The notes under the pieces: generated by a model
Told to the model about the DNA's origin: nothing
Seen by the model: only the letters and a program-made list of their open reading frames with translations
Database searches by the model: none
In this document: positions 8,791 through 18,467 of the stretch, piece by piece
How positions within the stretch are numbered: position 1 is the stretch's first letter
Layout: the number at the start of each line of letters is the position of its first letter
Assembly: GCF_038592905.1 (NCBI RefSeq)
Contig: NZ_CP151943.1
Location: 1-64,000, forward strand
Origin: Neobacillus sp. FSL H8-0543
GTDB lineage: Bacteria > Bacillota > Bacilli > Bacillales > Cytobacillaceae
DNA: 64,000 nucleotides
Direction of reading: 5' to 3'
Position numbers and translations under genes: made by a program

Positions 8791-11389
8791 TTCCTAGTTG
8801 AACTAGATATTCTCCTTGTTTTAACCCATCAATAATATTTTTCATTTTTTATTTTCTTAATTGAATAAAGCATACAAAATTTACGATGAGAAAGATTGCA
8901 ACCATTACATAAAGATGCTCAACCAAGGTAGTGCAAATCCATATTCAAAAGTATTTCCCAATGCCTTGTACATTAGAAACATCAACCCGATGCTAAATCG
9001 GCAATCCATATACAAGTGCCTTAACACCATAAAAAATACTTTCGTAATTAATCATTTCCTTTATTAAACTCCCTTGGTGTCATTCCTACTGATTTTAGCA
9101 TCGCGAATTCACGTTTGCGAAGAGAGATGCTTATGAAATGGTATTAAAAATATTCGCAATTGATATCAATGAAATGAGCGCAATGAATCCATAGGTAAAG
9201 ATGGACATTAACATAATCAATTGTTGATCCTGTTGCCTTCTTTCATAAACATTATACACATACATATCTGACTCTTTCACTTCTTCAATAGCATCTTGTG
9301 TAGCGATGGGATCTGAACTATTCAAATACAAATACGGTTGAACATCTTTTTCTACCTCTTCATTGATTAATTGATGCATCGTCTTTTCAGAAACAATGAC
9401 ATCTAGGCCACCAGCACTAGCAGTCTGAATTCCCATTGGAACTTCGTCTGTTAAAGCACCAATTTCCACTTTATTTAAATATTTCTCCTCATTCGTATCA
9501 TGATTTTTAGTATATAATTCAATGATCTCACCTGGCGAAGCGGTAATTGAATTCGTTTCAATGAACTTACTCTCCATATAATCTTGATAGGAAGTTTGTT
9601 CAATGATAATCGCTTTCGGCTGGTGGGAATCCTGAAACTTTTCTATATCCGCTCCTGCTTTTTTCGCATAGGCTCGAAAGCTTTGTTCGTCCAATCCATG
9701 TAAAACTACAAAATAAGGATACTTTCCGTCTTTTAAATTCGCCTTAACGTTTTCTGGATTCTTTTTCAATTCTTCTGAAATATTTGTCGGATCGACCCAA
9801 GTAGTTAAATCAAGCTGTTCTACAATACTAGATTCGGTAATAAATTCAAGACTTTCTAACGATTTTAACTCGTCGCGGTCCCCATTATTACCCATTACTT
9901 GAATATCATAATTAACATCATCCTTAGCGAGCTCTATGGACTTTTGTAAATTCGATGTAAAATAAGTTACTGCTAGAAACAGAACAATGCTAATACCTAA
10001 CGAGAAAACTGTAGCCTGGTACCTTCTTTTATTCCTTTTTAAGTTTTTCAGTCCAATTTCCGCTTCCATTCCAAATATTTTCCGAATGAGTTTGGATGTT
10101 TTTACAGCTTTTCTTGAAAGTTTTACATCCTGTGTTTGCCGGATAGCATCAATTGCCGATATCTTTGATGCCTTACGTGCAGGTAAATAGGTTGAAATAA
10201 AAATAGTTAATATGGAAATAGCACATGCTACCAAGATCGAATAAACGGTAACTACCACTTGAAGCTCCTCAGATATTCCTAGTGCACCTTCAAGAAAGGT
10301 ATTAATTACCCAAAAGGTGACGGCAATCCCGCCAATCCCAGCAGCGATACCGATAGGAATACTAATCGCTCCAATAATTGCCCCCTCAAAGAATACGGAA
10401 TTTCTCTTCTGTGCTTTCGTTGCTCCAACACTGGAAAGCATTCCCAAATGACGGGAGCGTTCTGAAACACTGATAGCAAAAGCATTGTAAATGAGTGCAA
10501 CAGAACCAATAATGATAACAGCCATAATAATTCCGGCTAATGAGAATAATGTCAATCTTAAATTATCATTATCTGTTACACCATAGTAACGGAGTAAATC
10601 ATCATTATAAGTGACTTTTTCTATTTTGTTACGTTTAGCCAATTGACCAGCATGCTCATAGAGAGAGCCACTCACTTTATTTAAGACAACAACAGCATCA
10701 ACGGTTTCAACCTTGTCTATTAGGGTTTGGTCTACATAGCTAATAACTGTGTACCCAGGTGCCCATAATGGTTCAAACGGAGGTCGTTCGATTATTCCTA
10801 CTACCTTGAATGTACCCTTTGAATCAATTTTCAGTTCTTCGATTACACCATTCTCATCTGTAAGAAGCGAGTCATTTTGATTTAAAGGACTCACCACTTC
10901 AGCAGAAAACCGGTTACCAATCTCTACGGTAAATTGATCGCCAATTTGATATTCTACTTTTGCATTTGTTGCAATCGCCTCTGAAATGACCACTTCATTT
11001 TCGGTTTGCGGAAGTCGTCCCTTGCTTATTGTTACAGGAAATTGCTTAAATGCTTGTTCATTATATTCGATGAGATATAAATAAGGCTTACTTTCATTTT
11101 GAGAATTTGGTAAGGATGCATAGCCTAAATCCTTTTTGATTGCCAGCTTTTTGGTGTCTTTATCCCTTTCAATTTCAGCAATCTGTTCGGAGTTAACGTT
11201 CTTATATTGGACATGCCATTCTCCGTCTGTTGCGATTGATTGCCTTTTAAATAAATCTAAAAATGATACGCCTAGGGTGGCAACCGCAGTCACCATCGCA
11301 ACAGAGATAATGACACCAATAATCGTTACTAATGTTCTTCTTTTATTTTCCTTCAAATGCCTTACGGTTACTTTATTGATAATATTCAC
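8786..11389 (-). pseudogene. ABC transporter FtsX-type permease, C-terminus frameshifted
   Basis: 752 codons are intact (9131-11389): an N-terminal membrane helix, a large extracellular domain, two FtsX/MacB-like membrane units (around residues 280-415 and 455-750) and the usual cytoplasmic motif LGMLSSVGATKAQKRN. The frame breaks in the penultimate region (stop at 9131). The lost end continues in other frames: ISLRKREFAMLKSVGMTPREFNK, NYESIFYGVKALVYGLPI, IGLMFLMYKALGNTFEYGFALPWLSIF, and a last piece ending near 8786, with at least five frame changes. So the last two or three membrane helices are missing. Translation starts at GTG 11389, overlapping the ATPase stop by 4 bp. The transporter is likely inactive unless the lesions are sequencing errors. 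Confidence 0.85.
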
Positions 11390-12069
11390 GGACGAATCAC
11401 CTCATCTTTGGCAATCCTTCCATCTTCCATAGAAATGACACGATCTGCTTGTAATGCAATCCGTTCATCATGTGTAATGACAATAAGTGTCTGATTAAAC
11501 GTTTTATTAAACATTTTAAGCAGTTCCATGATCTCGCCACTATTCTTACTATCCAAGTTACCTGTCGGTTCATCTGCAAGCATAATTGCTGGATTACTTA
11601 CTAGTGCACGTCCGATTGAAACCCGCTGCTGTTGACCTCCTGACAACTGGTTGGGCAAATGATTTAAGCGGTTATTCAAACCTAATGTATTCACAATCTT
11701 CTCGAACTGTTTAGGGTCCACTTTATGATGGTCTAACAGTATTGGAAGGGTAATATTTTCTTCTACTGTTAAAATCGGAATAAGATTATAAAACTGATAA
11801 ATTAACCCGATTTGTCTACGTCTAAAGATCGCTAACTGTGTTTCATCCAACTGGTAAATATCCGTGTTATCAACGAGTACCTTACCGCTTGTAGGTCGAT
11901 CCACCCCGCCAAGTAAATGTAGTAACGTAGATTTTCCAGAGCCCGAAGGACCGATAATCGTTACAAATTCACCCTTTTTCACTGAGAAGGAAACATCATC
12001 AAGTGCCTTAACCGCCGTTTCTCCTTTGCCATACACTTTAGACAGATTTTCTATTTGTAATATATTCAT
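11386..12069 (-). CDS. ABC transporter ATP-binding protein (antimicrobial-peptide/MacB type)
   Basis: A complete 227-residue ATPase: Walker A GPSGSGKST (about 40-48), Q-loop IYQFYNLIP, signature LSGGQQQRVSIGRAL, Walker B IMLADEPTGNLD and H-loop VITHD. It is of the class that pairs with FtsX-type permeases for peptide detoxification or lipoprotein/cell-wall functions. Its stop overlaps the permease start (GTGA). The gene is preceded by its own promoter with four direct repeats and by the terminator of the kinase gene, so it forms an ABC operon separate from, and probably controlled by, the two-component system. Confidence 0.9.
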   Translation of the reverse strand: MNILQIENLSKVYGKGETAVKALDDVSFSVKKGEFVTIIGPSGSGKSTLLHLLGGVDRPTSGKVLVDNTDIYQLDETQLAIFRRRQIGLIYQFYNLIPILTVEENITLPILLDHHKVDPKQFEKIVNTLGLNNRLNHLPNQLSGGQQQRVSIGRALVSNPAIMLADEPTGNLDSKNSGEIMELLKMFNKTFNQTLIVITHDERIALQADRVISMEDGRIAKDEVIRP

Positions 12070-12101
12070 TGTAAAACCTCCATGTTTTTGATGTTGGCTT
12101 C

Positions 12102-12155
12102 AGTATATCTGCCTAAAATGACTTTCAAGTGACTCTAAAATGACAGTTTAGTCAC
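12102..12155 (-). promoter_or_regulatory. ABC operon promoter with four 11-bp-spaced direct repeats
   Basis: On the plus strand ATGAC, GTGAC, ATGAC and GTCAC end at 12122, 12133, 12144 and 12155, exactly 11 bp apart, each preceded by (t)(t/c)(t/c)(a/t)aa-type sequence. On the minus strand the TATACT -10 (12102-12107) follows the array. Tandem repeats on one helix face are typical of OmpR-family response regulator sites, and such a regulator is encoded just upstream. Confidence 0.7.
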
Positions 12156-12171
12156 TTTAGATACATTTACA

Positions 12172-12207
12172 AAAAAAAACAAACAGATATTATATTACCT
12201 GTTTGTA
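12172..12207 (-). terminator. Terminator between kinase and ABC operon
   Basis: Stem ACAAACAG (12179-12186) with CTGTTTGT (12200-12207) is followed on the minus strand by nine T. It overlaps the end of the kinase gene. Confidence 0.75.
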
Positions 12208-13194
12208 AAACTTCATTTGAAAACAGGTGCCCTTACCAGGTTCACTGGTTACCTGAATATCTCCATTTTGATTCCTGATAATGCTATAAGCCATAGCAAG
12301 CCCAATTCCAACACTATCCTCACTTGCATTCTTTCCTTTAAAAAACCGCTTAAAAATATAGGGAAGATCTTCCTTAGGAATACCCTTGCCATTATCCTTA
12401 ATCATTATTTCAGTAAACAACGCATTTTCCGAAAAGGATAAAGATATCTCTCCGCCTTCCCCGGTATGCTCCACACAATTTTTAAAAATATTGATTATCG
12501 CTTCTGCAGTCCAGTTGAGATCGCCAAGAAAAGCTACAGACTCTTCACCAGTCACTTTTAGCGTTTGTTCTTTAATATCCATCGGTATTAAAACAGAAGC
12601 AACTGCTTTTTGGATTAATTCATGAACAGTAATTTTATCTTTTTTAAATTGCACCGTTCCCGCATCTATTTTAGATAATTTTAATAATGAGGAGACAAGC
12701 CATTCCATTCTTTCTAATTGTGCACCGATGTTACCGGTAAATTCTTCTCGTTTTGATTCATTGAGCTTAGGGTCACTTAACAAATCAGCCATCACCATCA
12801 TAGAGGTTAGTGGTGTTTTGAGTTGGTGTGAAATATCTGAGATTGCATCCATTAATTTTATTTTATCCTGTTGTAAGAGCGAGCCCTGCTCCGAAAGCAT
12901 AGCAGTCACTTTATAAATATCGCTTTTCAAAATGCTAAGCTCACCCTCATAGTTATCACGAACATCAAGTGTGTAATCCCCGCTGCTAATACGTCGCAAA
13001 TAACTAGAGAGCTTTTCTATTTCGCGGTACCTCCATTTGGTAAAATATAGATTGCAAAGTATCAGTAATACAGTCGAGAAAAGTACGAATATGGCGGTTT
13101 GTATTGAAAATATGACGGCAGATATACCAGTTGCTGTGAGACTTATGGTTCCCAAAAGGAGTGTAAACAGCAGGAATTCCCGATTGCGAAACAT
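12190..13194 (-). CDS. Sensor histidine kinase
   Basis: About 333 residues: two closely spaced membrane helices (roughly 8-27 and 32-50) with almost no extracellular loop, a HAMP-like segment (RRISSGDYTLDVRDNYEGEL), the phospho-acceptor H-box (ISDISHQLKTPLTSMM), N-box (NIFKNCVEHT), G1 (DNGKGIP) and G2 (GIGLAMAYSII). The lack of an input loop suggests sensing within the membrane or through the partner transporter. ATG 13194, five bases after GGTGAG, is a better start than GTG 13203 and lies one base after the regulator stop. Confidence 0.9.
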   Translation of the reverse strand: MFRNREFLLFTLLLGTISLTATGISAVIFSIQTAIFVLFSTVLLILCNLYFTKWRYREIEKLSSYLRRISSGDYTLDVRDNYEGELSILKSDIYKVTAMLSEQGSLLQQDKIKLMDAISDISHQLKTPLTSMMVMADLLSDPKLNESKREEFTGNIGAQLERMEWLVSSLLKLSKIDAGTVQFKKDKITVHELIQKAVASVLIPMDIKEQTLKVTGEESVAFLGDLNWTAEAIINIFKNCVEHTGEGGEISLSFSENALFTEIMIKDNGKGIPKEDLPYIFKRFFKGKNASEDSVGIGLAMAYSIIRNQNGDIQVTSEPGKGTCFQMKFYKQVI

Positions 13195-13195
13195 G

Positions 13196-13885
13196 TTACT
13201 CACCTACCTTATAGCCTAAGCCTCGTATCGTTTTAATAATCGTCGGACTTTGTGGGTTATCCTCCAGCTTTTCTCTTAATCTTTTTATGTAAACTGTCAG
13301 GGTATTATCGTTAACGAAATCTCCAGCCACATCCCAAATTCTCTCCAGTAATTGGTTTCTGGTGAGTACTTGACCAATATGATTGGCAAAAATCAATAAC
13401 AGACGATACTCTAAAGCAGTCATTAGCACTTCATCGCCATTTTTAAAGACTTTACCTTCTAGTGTATTGATACGGATATTTTCTATTTCAATATTGGTTT
13501 TCAGCTGTGTTTGTGATTGTTTATTATACCGGCGAAGCACAGACTTAATCCGGGATAGTAACTCACGAAGGCGGAACGGCTTTGTAATATAATCATCTGC
13601 TCCCATATCAAGGCCCATGACCACATTCACTTCATCATCTAAGGCTGTTAAGAAAATGACCGGAATATCGCTCCGCTTTTTAACCAATTCACATAAATCA
13701 TACCCGCTTCCATCTGGTAACGAGAGATCGAACAAACATAAATCAATCTCATTCAATATTTCTGCAAGGATATTTTTAGCGGATTCGGCATTATGGCAGA
13801 GGATTGTCTCATAATCATCTTGTTGCAATGAAAATTCCAATCCGGATGCAATCGTTTTATCGTCTTCCACTAATAATATTTTCAT
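13196..13885 (-). CDS. OmpR-family response regulator
   Basis: A full-length regulator of about 229 residues with a receiver domain (acidic pocket EDD at 7-9, phospho-acceptor Asp53 in FDLSLPDG, Lys in TKPF) and a winged-helix DNA-binding domain (LEYRLL, TVYIKRLREKLE, IKTIRGLGYKV). The ATG at 13885 gives the usual MKILLVEDD start; a GTG three codons earlier is less likely. First gene of a regulator-kinase operon, and the direct repeats at 12112-12155 are its probable target. Confidence 0.92.
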   Translation of the reverse strand: MKILLVEDDKTIASGLEFSLQQDDYETILCHNAESAKNILAEILNEIDLCLFDLSLPDGSGYDLCELVKKRSDIPVIFLTALDDEVNVVMGLDMGADDYITKPFRLRELLSRIKSVLRRYNKQSQTQLKTNIEIENIRINTLEGKVFKNGDEVLMTALEYRLLLIFANHIGQVLTRNQLLERIWDVAGDFVNDNTLTVYIKRLREKLEDNPQSPTIIKTIRGLGYKVGE

Positions 13886-13964
13886 CAGTAACACCCTATC
13901 TTGGTTTAATTTCTATTCCTTTATCATATTTTATTGGAGATAGTTCGTCAAAATATAGGGAATC

Positions 13965-14040
13965 ACAAAAACACGAGCAAGAAGAAATACTCGTGTTTTG
14001 GCAAAAGAAATATAGGACTAAACGACTCCGGTTTAGTCTC
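13965..14040 (-). terminator. Terminator hairpin plus a second small hairpin
   Basis: AAACACGAG (13969-13977) pairs with CTCGTGTTT (13990-13998), followed by T on both strands, and terminates the YdeI-like gene. A second perfect 8-bp stem, GACTAAAC/GTTTAGTC (14016-14038), lies next to it without a T run; its role is unclear. Confidence 0.65.
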
Positions 14041-14145
14041 TAAATATAAAGATTACAGATGTTAGTATACCCGTTTTGCCCCCACATAATATTTTGACCA
14101 GTATGGGTTATCCAATGACCTATCGCAGTGACAGCCACCAATTGG

Positions 14146-14820
14146 TTATCTATTTTTTCTTTTATATAAATCCATTGTTTTATAGCCTTCACCTAGCACT
14201 GTCTCCATATCTAGAAGTCGTTTTGCTTGTGTCTCTTTCCTTTTCGCACTATATACATAACGTGCCCAATCCTTTTGATAACCTGGGGTTAACTCGTTGT
14301 AGATTTTTAGTAAATCCTGGTTATTTTTTAAATAATTTGTTATGTCCACTATCCGTTCTATGTAGTCATCCACACATTGACTGTTTTTCGTGCTTTTTGT
14401 GATTTTTTTGGATGAAGACTTAATTCCTATCACTGTAAACACTTCATTTAAACTAACCATTCTCGCAAACTTTAAGTTACTTCCATGCACGTAACCTTCT
14501 TCATCATAATTTTTGGCACTATAAATTTCATCTCGTTCTATGTATTTATCATATTGCGGATTATTTTTTTTCGGATATGCAATGTATATATAACCATTGT
14601 CATTTAGTAATTGCTTGTCAATGACTTCTTTTAAATAGGTTGAAAACTCCTCTAAACTAAAAATAAAGACAAAGATGAGATCATATTTATCCTTCTTGAT
14701 TACTACTTCATATTCTATTGTTTCAAACTCAGTAATATCATCTGGTTTACCTAGAATTAATTTAGCAGCGTATTTTTTAAAATTTAATTTATCAATAATT
14801 GTTTTCGTAGAATTTTCCAT
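14146..14820 (-). CDS. YdeI/OmpD-associated family protein
   Basis: A 224-residue soluble protein. The C-terminal 70 residues, with LTPGYQKDWARYVYSAKRKETQAKRL, are the OmdA/YdeI domain, in which a helical GYQ(R/K)-W-x-x-x-(I/V)-x-x-AK motif is diagnostic. The N-terminal part (IIDKLNF, a strand-rich middle with IFVFIFSLEEF) is the companion domain seen in DUF3052-like fusions. Biochemical role unknown. RBS AGAGAGGA. The DUF1801 gene 53 bp upstream on the same strand is likely co-transcribed; these two families often occur together. Confidence 0.75.
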   Translation of the reverse strand: MENSTKTIIDKLNFKKYAAKLILGKPDDITEFETIEYEVVIKKDKYDLIFVFIFSLEEFSTYLKEVIDKQLLNDNGYIYIAYPKKNNPQYDKYIERDEIYSAKNYDEEGYVHGSNLKFARMVSLNEVFTVIGIKSSSKKITKSTKNSQCVDDYIERIVDITNYLKNNQDLLKIYNELTPGYQKDWARYVYSAKRKETQAKRLLDMETVLGEGYKTMDLYKRKNR

Positions 14821-14873
14821 TTTTCTGTCCTCTCTTTAAATCTACATTTCAAAAATTAGACCCATTAAGTCGA

Positions 14874-15305
14874 TTAGTACTTATAATTCGGATAAGTTGC
14901 TTTTAGAAATGCAATCGATTGAGTTATTAATTCTTTTAAAACATCAACATCAATGTCAGCTACTTTATTAACATACACACACGCTTTCCCCGTTGTATGT
15001 TTTCCAAAAACCTTCAACAATTCTTCTCGTTTCGTATCACCAGGGGCAAAATATAAACTGATTTTAGCCTTTCTTGGGGAAAAACCAACAAGTGGGGCAT
15101 CTCCTTCATGTCCAGACGCATATTTGTAATGGTATTTACCGAATCCAATAATACTCGGTCCCCACATCTTTGCTTGAAAACCACTTGTCTCTGTAAAAAT
15201 ATCTAATAATTTATAGGCATCCTCACGCTTCTTCGGATTCTCAACTTGTTCAATAAACTCAATAACACTGGTATCTGTTTCTTTTGTCTTTGTTTCATAT
15301 GCCAT
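14874..15305 (-). CDS. DUF1801 family protein
   Basis: 143 residues with the DUF1801 (YdhG-like) fold. Diagnostic pieces are the helix with KKREDAYKLLDIF, MWGPSIIGFGKYHYKY, GFSPRKAKISLYFAPG, and the CVYVNKVADIDVDVLKELI end. The family is small, soluble, and of unknown function. Start ATG 15305 with AAGGAGAG seven bases upstream. Likely first gene of a pair with the YdeI-like gene. Confidence 0.85.
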   Translation of the reverse strand: MAYETKTKETDTSVIEFIEQVENPKKREDAYKLLDIFTETSGFQAKMWGPSIIGFGKYHYKYASGHEGDAPLVGFSPRKAKISLYFAPGDTKREELLKVFGKHTTGKACVYVNKVADIDVDVLKELITQSIAFLKATYPNYKY

Positions 15306-15372
15306 ATGGAATCTCTCCTTTGTATAGTAATAACTTATACTAATATTACAACAATAGTATCGTTAATTCCTG

Positions 15373-15548
15373 CAATAGGCGATAAAAAGCGCTATCCATC
15401 TAACAGTCTGTTTGTAGATACCGAAAGGGTTAGTAACCATTGGGAATTCCCTCTTTTTATCTCCTATATTGGAACCATCCTATTGCTGACGCTAGTATTA
15501 TGGATCATTCGCGTAACGACAAAAAGAGTATCTATTAAGCTCAAATAG
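15373..15548 (+). pseudogene. Possible C-terminal relic of a membrane protein
   Basis: About 58 codons without a credible start encode a polar stretch, a strong membrane helix (LFISYIGTILLLTLVLWII) and a basic tail before the stop at 15548. No RBS or start fits. It could be the end of a lost membrane protein gene or chance. Confidence 0.2.
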
Positions 15549-15635
15549 AAAAATATGAGTAGGAAATCTCTCCATATTCAAATAATAGAGCCCTACTACA
15601 GGATTGCTGTGTAAGGCTCTTCTGTGCAACTAAGG

Positions 15636-17018
15636 TCATAATGTTCCGTCCGTTTCTGAATATGATCTAAGTTTAGTAATGTAAAAAATCCCTGGTATGG
15701 AAAGAACAGTTACGACTAATAGGACAACGGTCATTCCATTTTTACTGGAATCACTCATACCGGATGCAAACATCACCCCAAATAAGCTGGATGCAAGGAT
15801 ATTCCCAATATATCTTGACGTCATCAGCAAACCAGAGGCAATTCCGCTTTGTTGTTTAGTTACAAAAGAATAAAGAAGATTTTGTAACCCAATGCTGACT
15901 GCGCCATTGCCTAAACCGATAATTGCAAGAATCATAAATAACCAGAATAGTGGCAAGGTCCGATTTGATAGTAATAATAAACCTACTCCTACAATCCCCA
16001 CTATACCGCCGAACAATAAAGGGATTCTAAAACCAGCTCTTTCAATCCACCGGGTAGCGATAGGTGTCATCAGCATGGCAAAGATGGAAATAGAAAGCAT
16101 CATCAGACCTGCTGTTTTGGAATCAAGCATGACTACTGTTTGTAAGTACGACGGCATTGCAAGCAGCATCGAGAAAAAGACCACGGTAGCTAAAATGTAT
16201 TGTACATAAAGGAAGGAAACGTTTAGATTTTTCCTTAAATAAATAACATTGATAAACGGTTCAGACTTCTTTTTCTCAAAATAATAAAATGAAAAGGTAA
16301 ATAGTATTGAGACAATCATTCGCCATAGACTAAAACCACTTTCTAATGATAGTAAAAAGAACATCCAACTAGATAAAAATAAACCAAATAAAATAATTCC
16401 AATGACATCCCATTTGAAGGTTTTGGCAGCAAATTTACTATCGCCAGGAATATATTTAAAAGCTAGAATCGCCGAAAGAATGATTACTGGAAAATTAACA
16501 TAAAAAATAACTGGCCACCCGCCATACTCAACTAATAATCCGCTAATCGTCGGTCCGAAGGCGGCTGAAGTGGTTGCAAATACAGATAAGGTTGAGATAA
16601 CTCTATTTTGATTTTTTTCAATATATGTTCGAATAATTCCGATTCCAGCAGGATAAAGTGCGGATGTCCCTAATGCCTGGATAGCTCTCATACCTAGTAA
16701 AAACATCACGTTCGTAGAAAGAGGTGCCATAAAGGAAGAAATAGCTACTAATATAAGTCCTGTGATAAAGATTTTCTTTCTTCCATAAACATCACTGATT
16801 TTGCCAGTTAGCGGTAAACAAATGGCGCTAATCATAAAATAAGAGGCAATTAACCAAGAGATATCTTTTGATGTAAGTTGAAAATCGTTTTGAATATCTG
16901 GTAAGGCAACTGTAATCATTGTTGTATTTAGCGGGTTTAAAATAACCCCTAATGCGATTGCAACGACTAAATATTTGGAATTTACGGGTAAAAAAGTTGA
17001 TGAATTCCCTTCTGACAT
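15636..17018 (-). CDS. MFS transporter, DHA2/EmrB-QacA type
   Basis: About 460 residues with some 14 membrane helices. Family motifs: LNTTMITVALPDI in helix 1, the loop motif GKISDVYGRKKIF after helix 2, and the antiporter-type motif SAAFGPTISGLLVEYGGW in helix 5. Such proteins expel drugs, dyes or toxic metabolites by proton antiport. I choose the ATG at 17018 (MSEGNSS), with AAGGGA upstream, over the in-frame ATG at 17114, which has no RBS and would add 32 atypical residues. A weak hairpin (15587-15620) lies downstream. Confidence 0.85.
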   Translation of the reverse strand: MSEGNSSTFLPVNSKYLVVAIALGVILNPLNTTMITVALPDIQNDFQLTSKDISWLIASYFMISAICLPLTGKISDVYGRKKIFITGLILVAISSFMAPLSTNVMFLLGMRAIQALGTSALYPAGIGIIRTYIEKNQNRVISTLSVFATTSAAFGPTISGLLVEYGGWPVIFYVNFPVIILSAILAFKYIPGDSKFAAKTFKWDVIGIILFGLFLSSWMFFLLSLESGFSLWRMIVSILFTFSFYYFEKKKSEPFINVIYLRKNLNVSFLYVQYILATVVFFSMLLAMPSYLQTVVMLDSKTAGLMMLSISIFAMLMTPIATRWIERAGFRIPLLFGGIVGIVGVGLLLLSNRTLPLFWLFMILAIIGLGNGAVSIGLQNLLYSFVTKQQSGIASGLLMTSRYIGNILASSLFGVMFASGMSDSSKNGMTVVLLVVTVLSIPGIFYITKLRSYSETDGTL

Positions 17019-17215
17019 GAACAATTGATTCCCTTCACTTAAAAATATTGGATGAATATTATTATATTTAAAATTCTGCTTAACATAAATAGGTGTATTT
17101 ATTGGTAAAATCATTTATATAATAATAGGTAGTAGAACCTTCATCTTACCTAAGCGATAGAGACATTTATCACAGTGATTTGTGATATGCTTATGGTAGA
17201 TATAGGAGGAATGAC

Positions 17216-18463
17216 ATGCTTAGACGTAACCTTTTTGCTCTTTTTAGTTTCATCATTATTTTTCTAGTCAGCGGATGCGGACAAGAAACGATTGAAAAAA
17301 AAGATACAGCTGATACAGTTAAACAAGAAGAAAAAGCTGAAGACTCTGCTGTTTCAGAAAAGAAAGAGGAACAACAGGATCAAATTAAAGACGATAGTAA
17401 AGTAGACACTAGTGAATTATCCGGGCTGAAAGTCCATTATATTGATGTGGGCCAAGGAGATTCGACATTACTTCAATTTTCCCATGATGGTGAAGACTTT
17501 ACAATACTTATCGATGCAGGAAACTGGAATGGGAATGAAGTAGTAAATTATCTAACTTCCCAAAAGGTAAAGCAAATTGATATTGCGGTCGGTACTCATC
17601 CTGATGCCGATCACATTGGGCAACTGGATAAGGTGATAAACTCGTTTAATGTTGGAGAAGTTTGGTTATCCGGTAACACAAACCCTTCTCAAACCTTCCA
17701 AAAACTCATTAGCGCCATCGAATCCAAGGATTTAGATTACCATGAACCCAGATTGGGAGAAGAGTTTGAAATCGGACCATTACTTATTGAAGTATTAAAC
17801 CCAAAGACAATAACAGAAAATGATAATGATGAATCGATTTCTTTGAAACTTACGTATGGAAATGTCCGCTTCATTTTTACAGGCGATGCGAGTACGGATG
17901 AAGAATTGAAAATGCTTCAAAGTGGAATGAATGTCAAGGCAGATATTCTTCATCTCGGGCATCACGGCTCAACTACCTCAACACATCCCAAATTTTTGAG
18001 TGAAGTAAGTCCATCCGTAGCTATTTACAGCGCTGGCTTAAACAATACGTATGGTCATCCGCATGAAGAAGTGGTCAATCGAGTTCACAGTGCCGGAATT
18101 AAGCTTTATGGTACCGATGTTCATGGAACAGTTATAGTCTCAACGGATGGAATAGACTATAAAGTATTAACCAAAAAAGACGGAACGATTTCACCATCAA
18201 GTGCGGGAAGCGGAAATACAACTACAGACGATTCAACTAACAAACAGAATGAATCAAAACAGATAACGGGTCAATGTATTGACGTGAATCGTGCTAGCTT
18301 TGATCAGGTACAGCAAATCAAACATATTGGAACAGCTCGTGCAGAGGAATTAATAAGCTTAAGACCTTTTACCTCTATCGACGATTTAGGAAGAATTAAA
18401 GGGATCGGACCTGCAAGGATTAAGGATATTAAAACAGAAGGACTTGCTTGCATTGGAGGATAA
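17216..18463 (+). CDS. ComEC-like metallo-beta-lactamase lipoprotein with HhH tail
   Basis: A 415-residue lipoprotein: signal peptide with lipobox LVSGC (Cys21), a charged Lys/Glu linker, a metallo-beta-lactamase domain (VHYIDVGQGDSTLL, metal motif THPDADHIG, FTGDA, LGHHGS, YGHPH), then a ComEA-type helix-hairpin-helix pair (VNRASFDQVQQIKHIGTARAEEL and IDDLGRIKGIGPARI). ComEC's extracellular domain with this fold degrades one DNA strand during uptake, so a surface DNase or DNA-binding hydrolase is plausible. RBS AGGAGG. Followed after 4 bp by a DUF3006 gene, a frequent partner. Confidence 0.85.
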   Translation: MLRRNLFALFSFIIIFLVSGCGQETIEKKDTADTVKQEEKAEDSAVSEKKEEQQDQIKDDSKVDTSELSGLKVHYIDVGQGDSTLLQFSHDGEDFTILIDAGNWNGNEVVNYLTSQKVKQIDIAVGTHPDADHIGQLDKVINSFNVGEVWLSGNTNPSQTFQKLISAIESKDLDYHEPRLGEEFEIGPLLIEVLNPKTITENDNDESISLKLTYGNVRFIFTGDASTDEELKMLQSGMNVKADILHLGHHGSTTSTHPKFLSEVSPSVAIYSAGLNNTYGHPHEEVVNRVHSAGIKLYGTDVHGTVIVSTDGIDYKVLTKKDGTISPSSAGSGNTTTDDSTNKQNESKQITGQCIDVNRASFDQVQQIKHIGTARAEELISLRPFTSIDDLGRIKGIGPARIKDIKTEGLACIGG

Positions 18464-18467
18464 AATG

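Noticed and set aside
12112..12155. Short tandem repeats as a CRISPR or iteron array
   Set aside because: Units are only 11 bp, sit in a promoter, and lack spacers or a replication gene; regulator sites explain them better.
13965..14040. Two neighbouring hairpins as a riboswitch or small RNA
   Set aside because: They lie downstream of a minus-strand gene, one has terminator features, and no riboswitch consensus is present.
17169..17186. ATCACA-N6-TGTGAT before the ComEC-like gene as an Fnr site
   Set aside because: The half-sites are everted relative to the TGTGA-N6-TCACA consensus, so Fnr/Crp binding is not expected.
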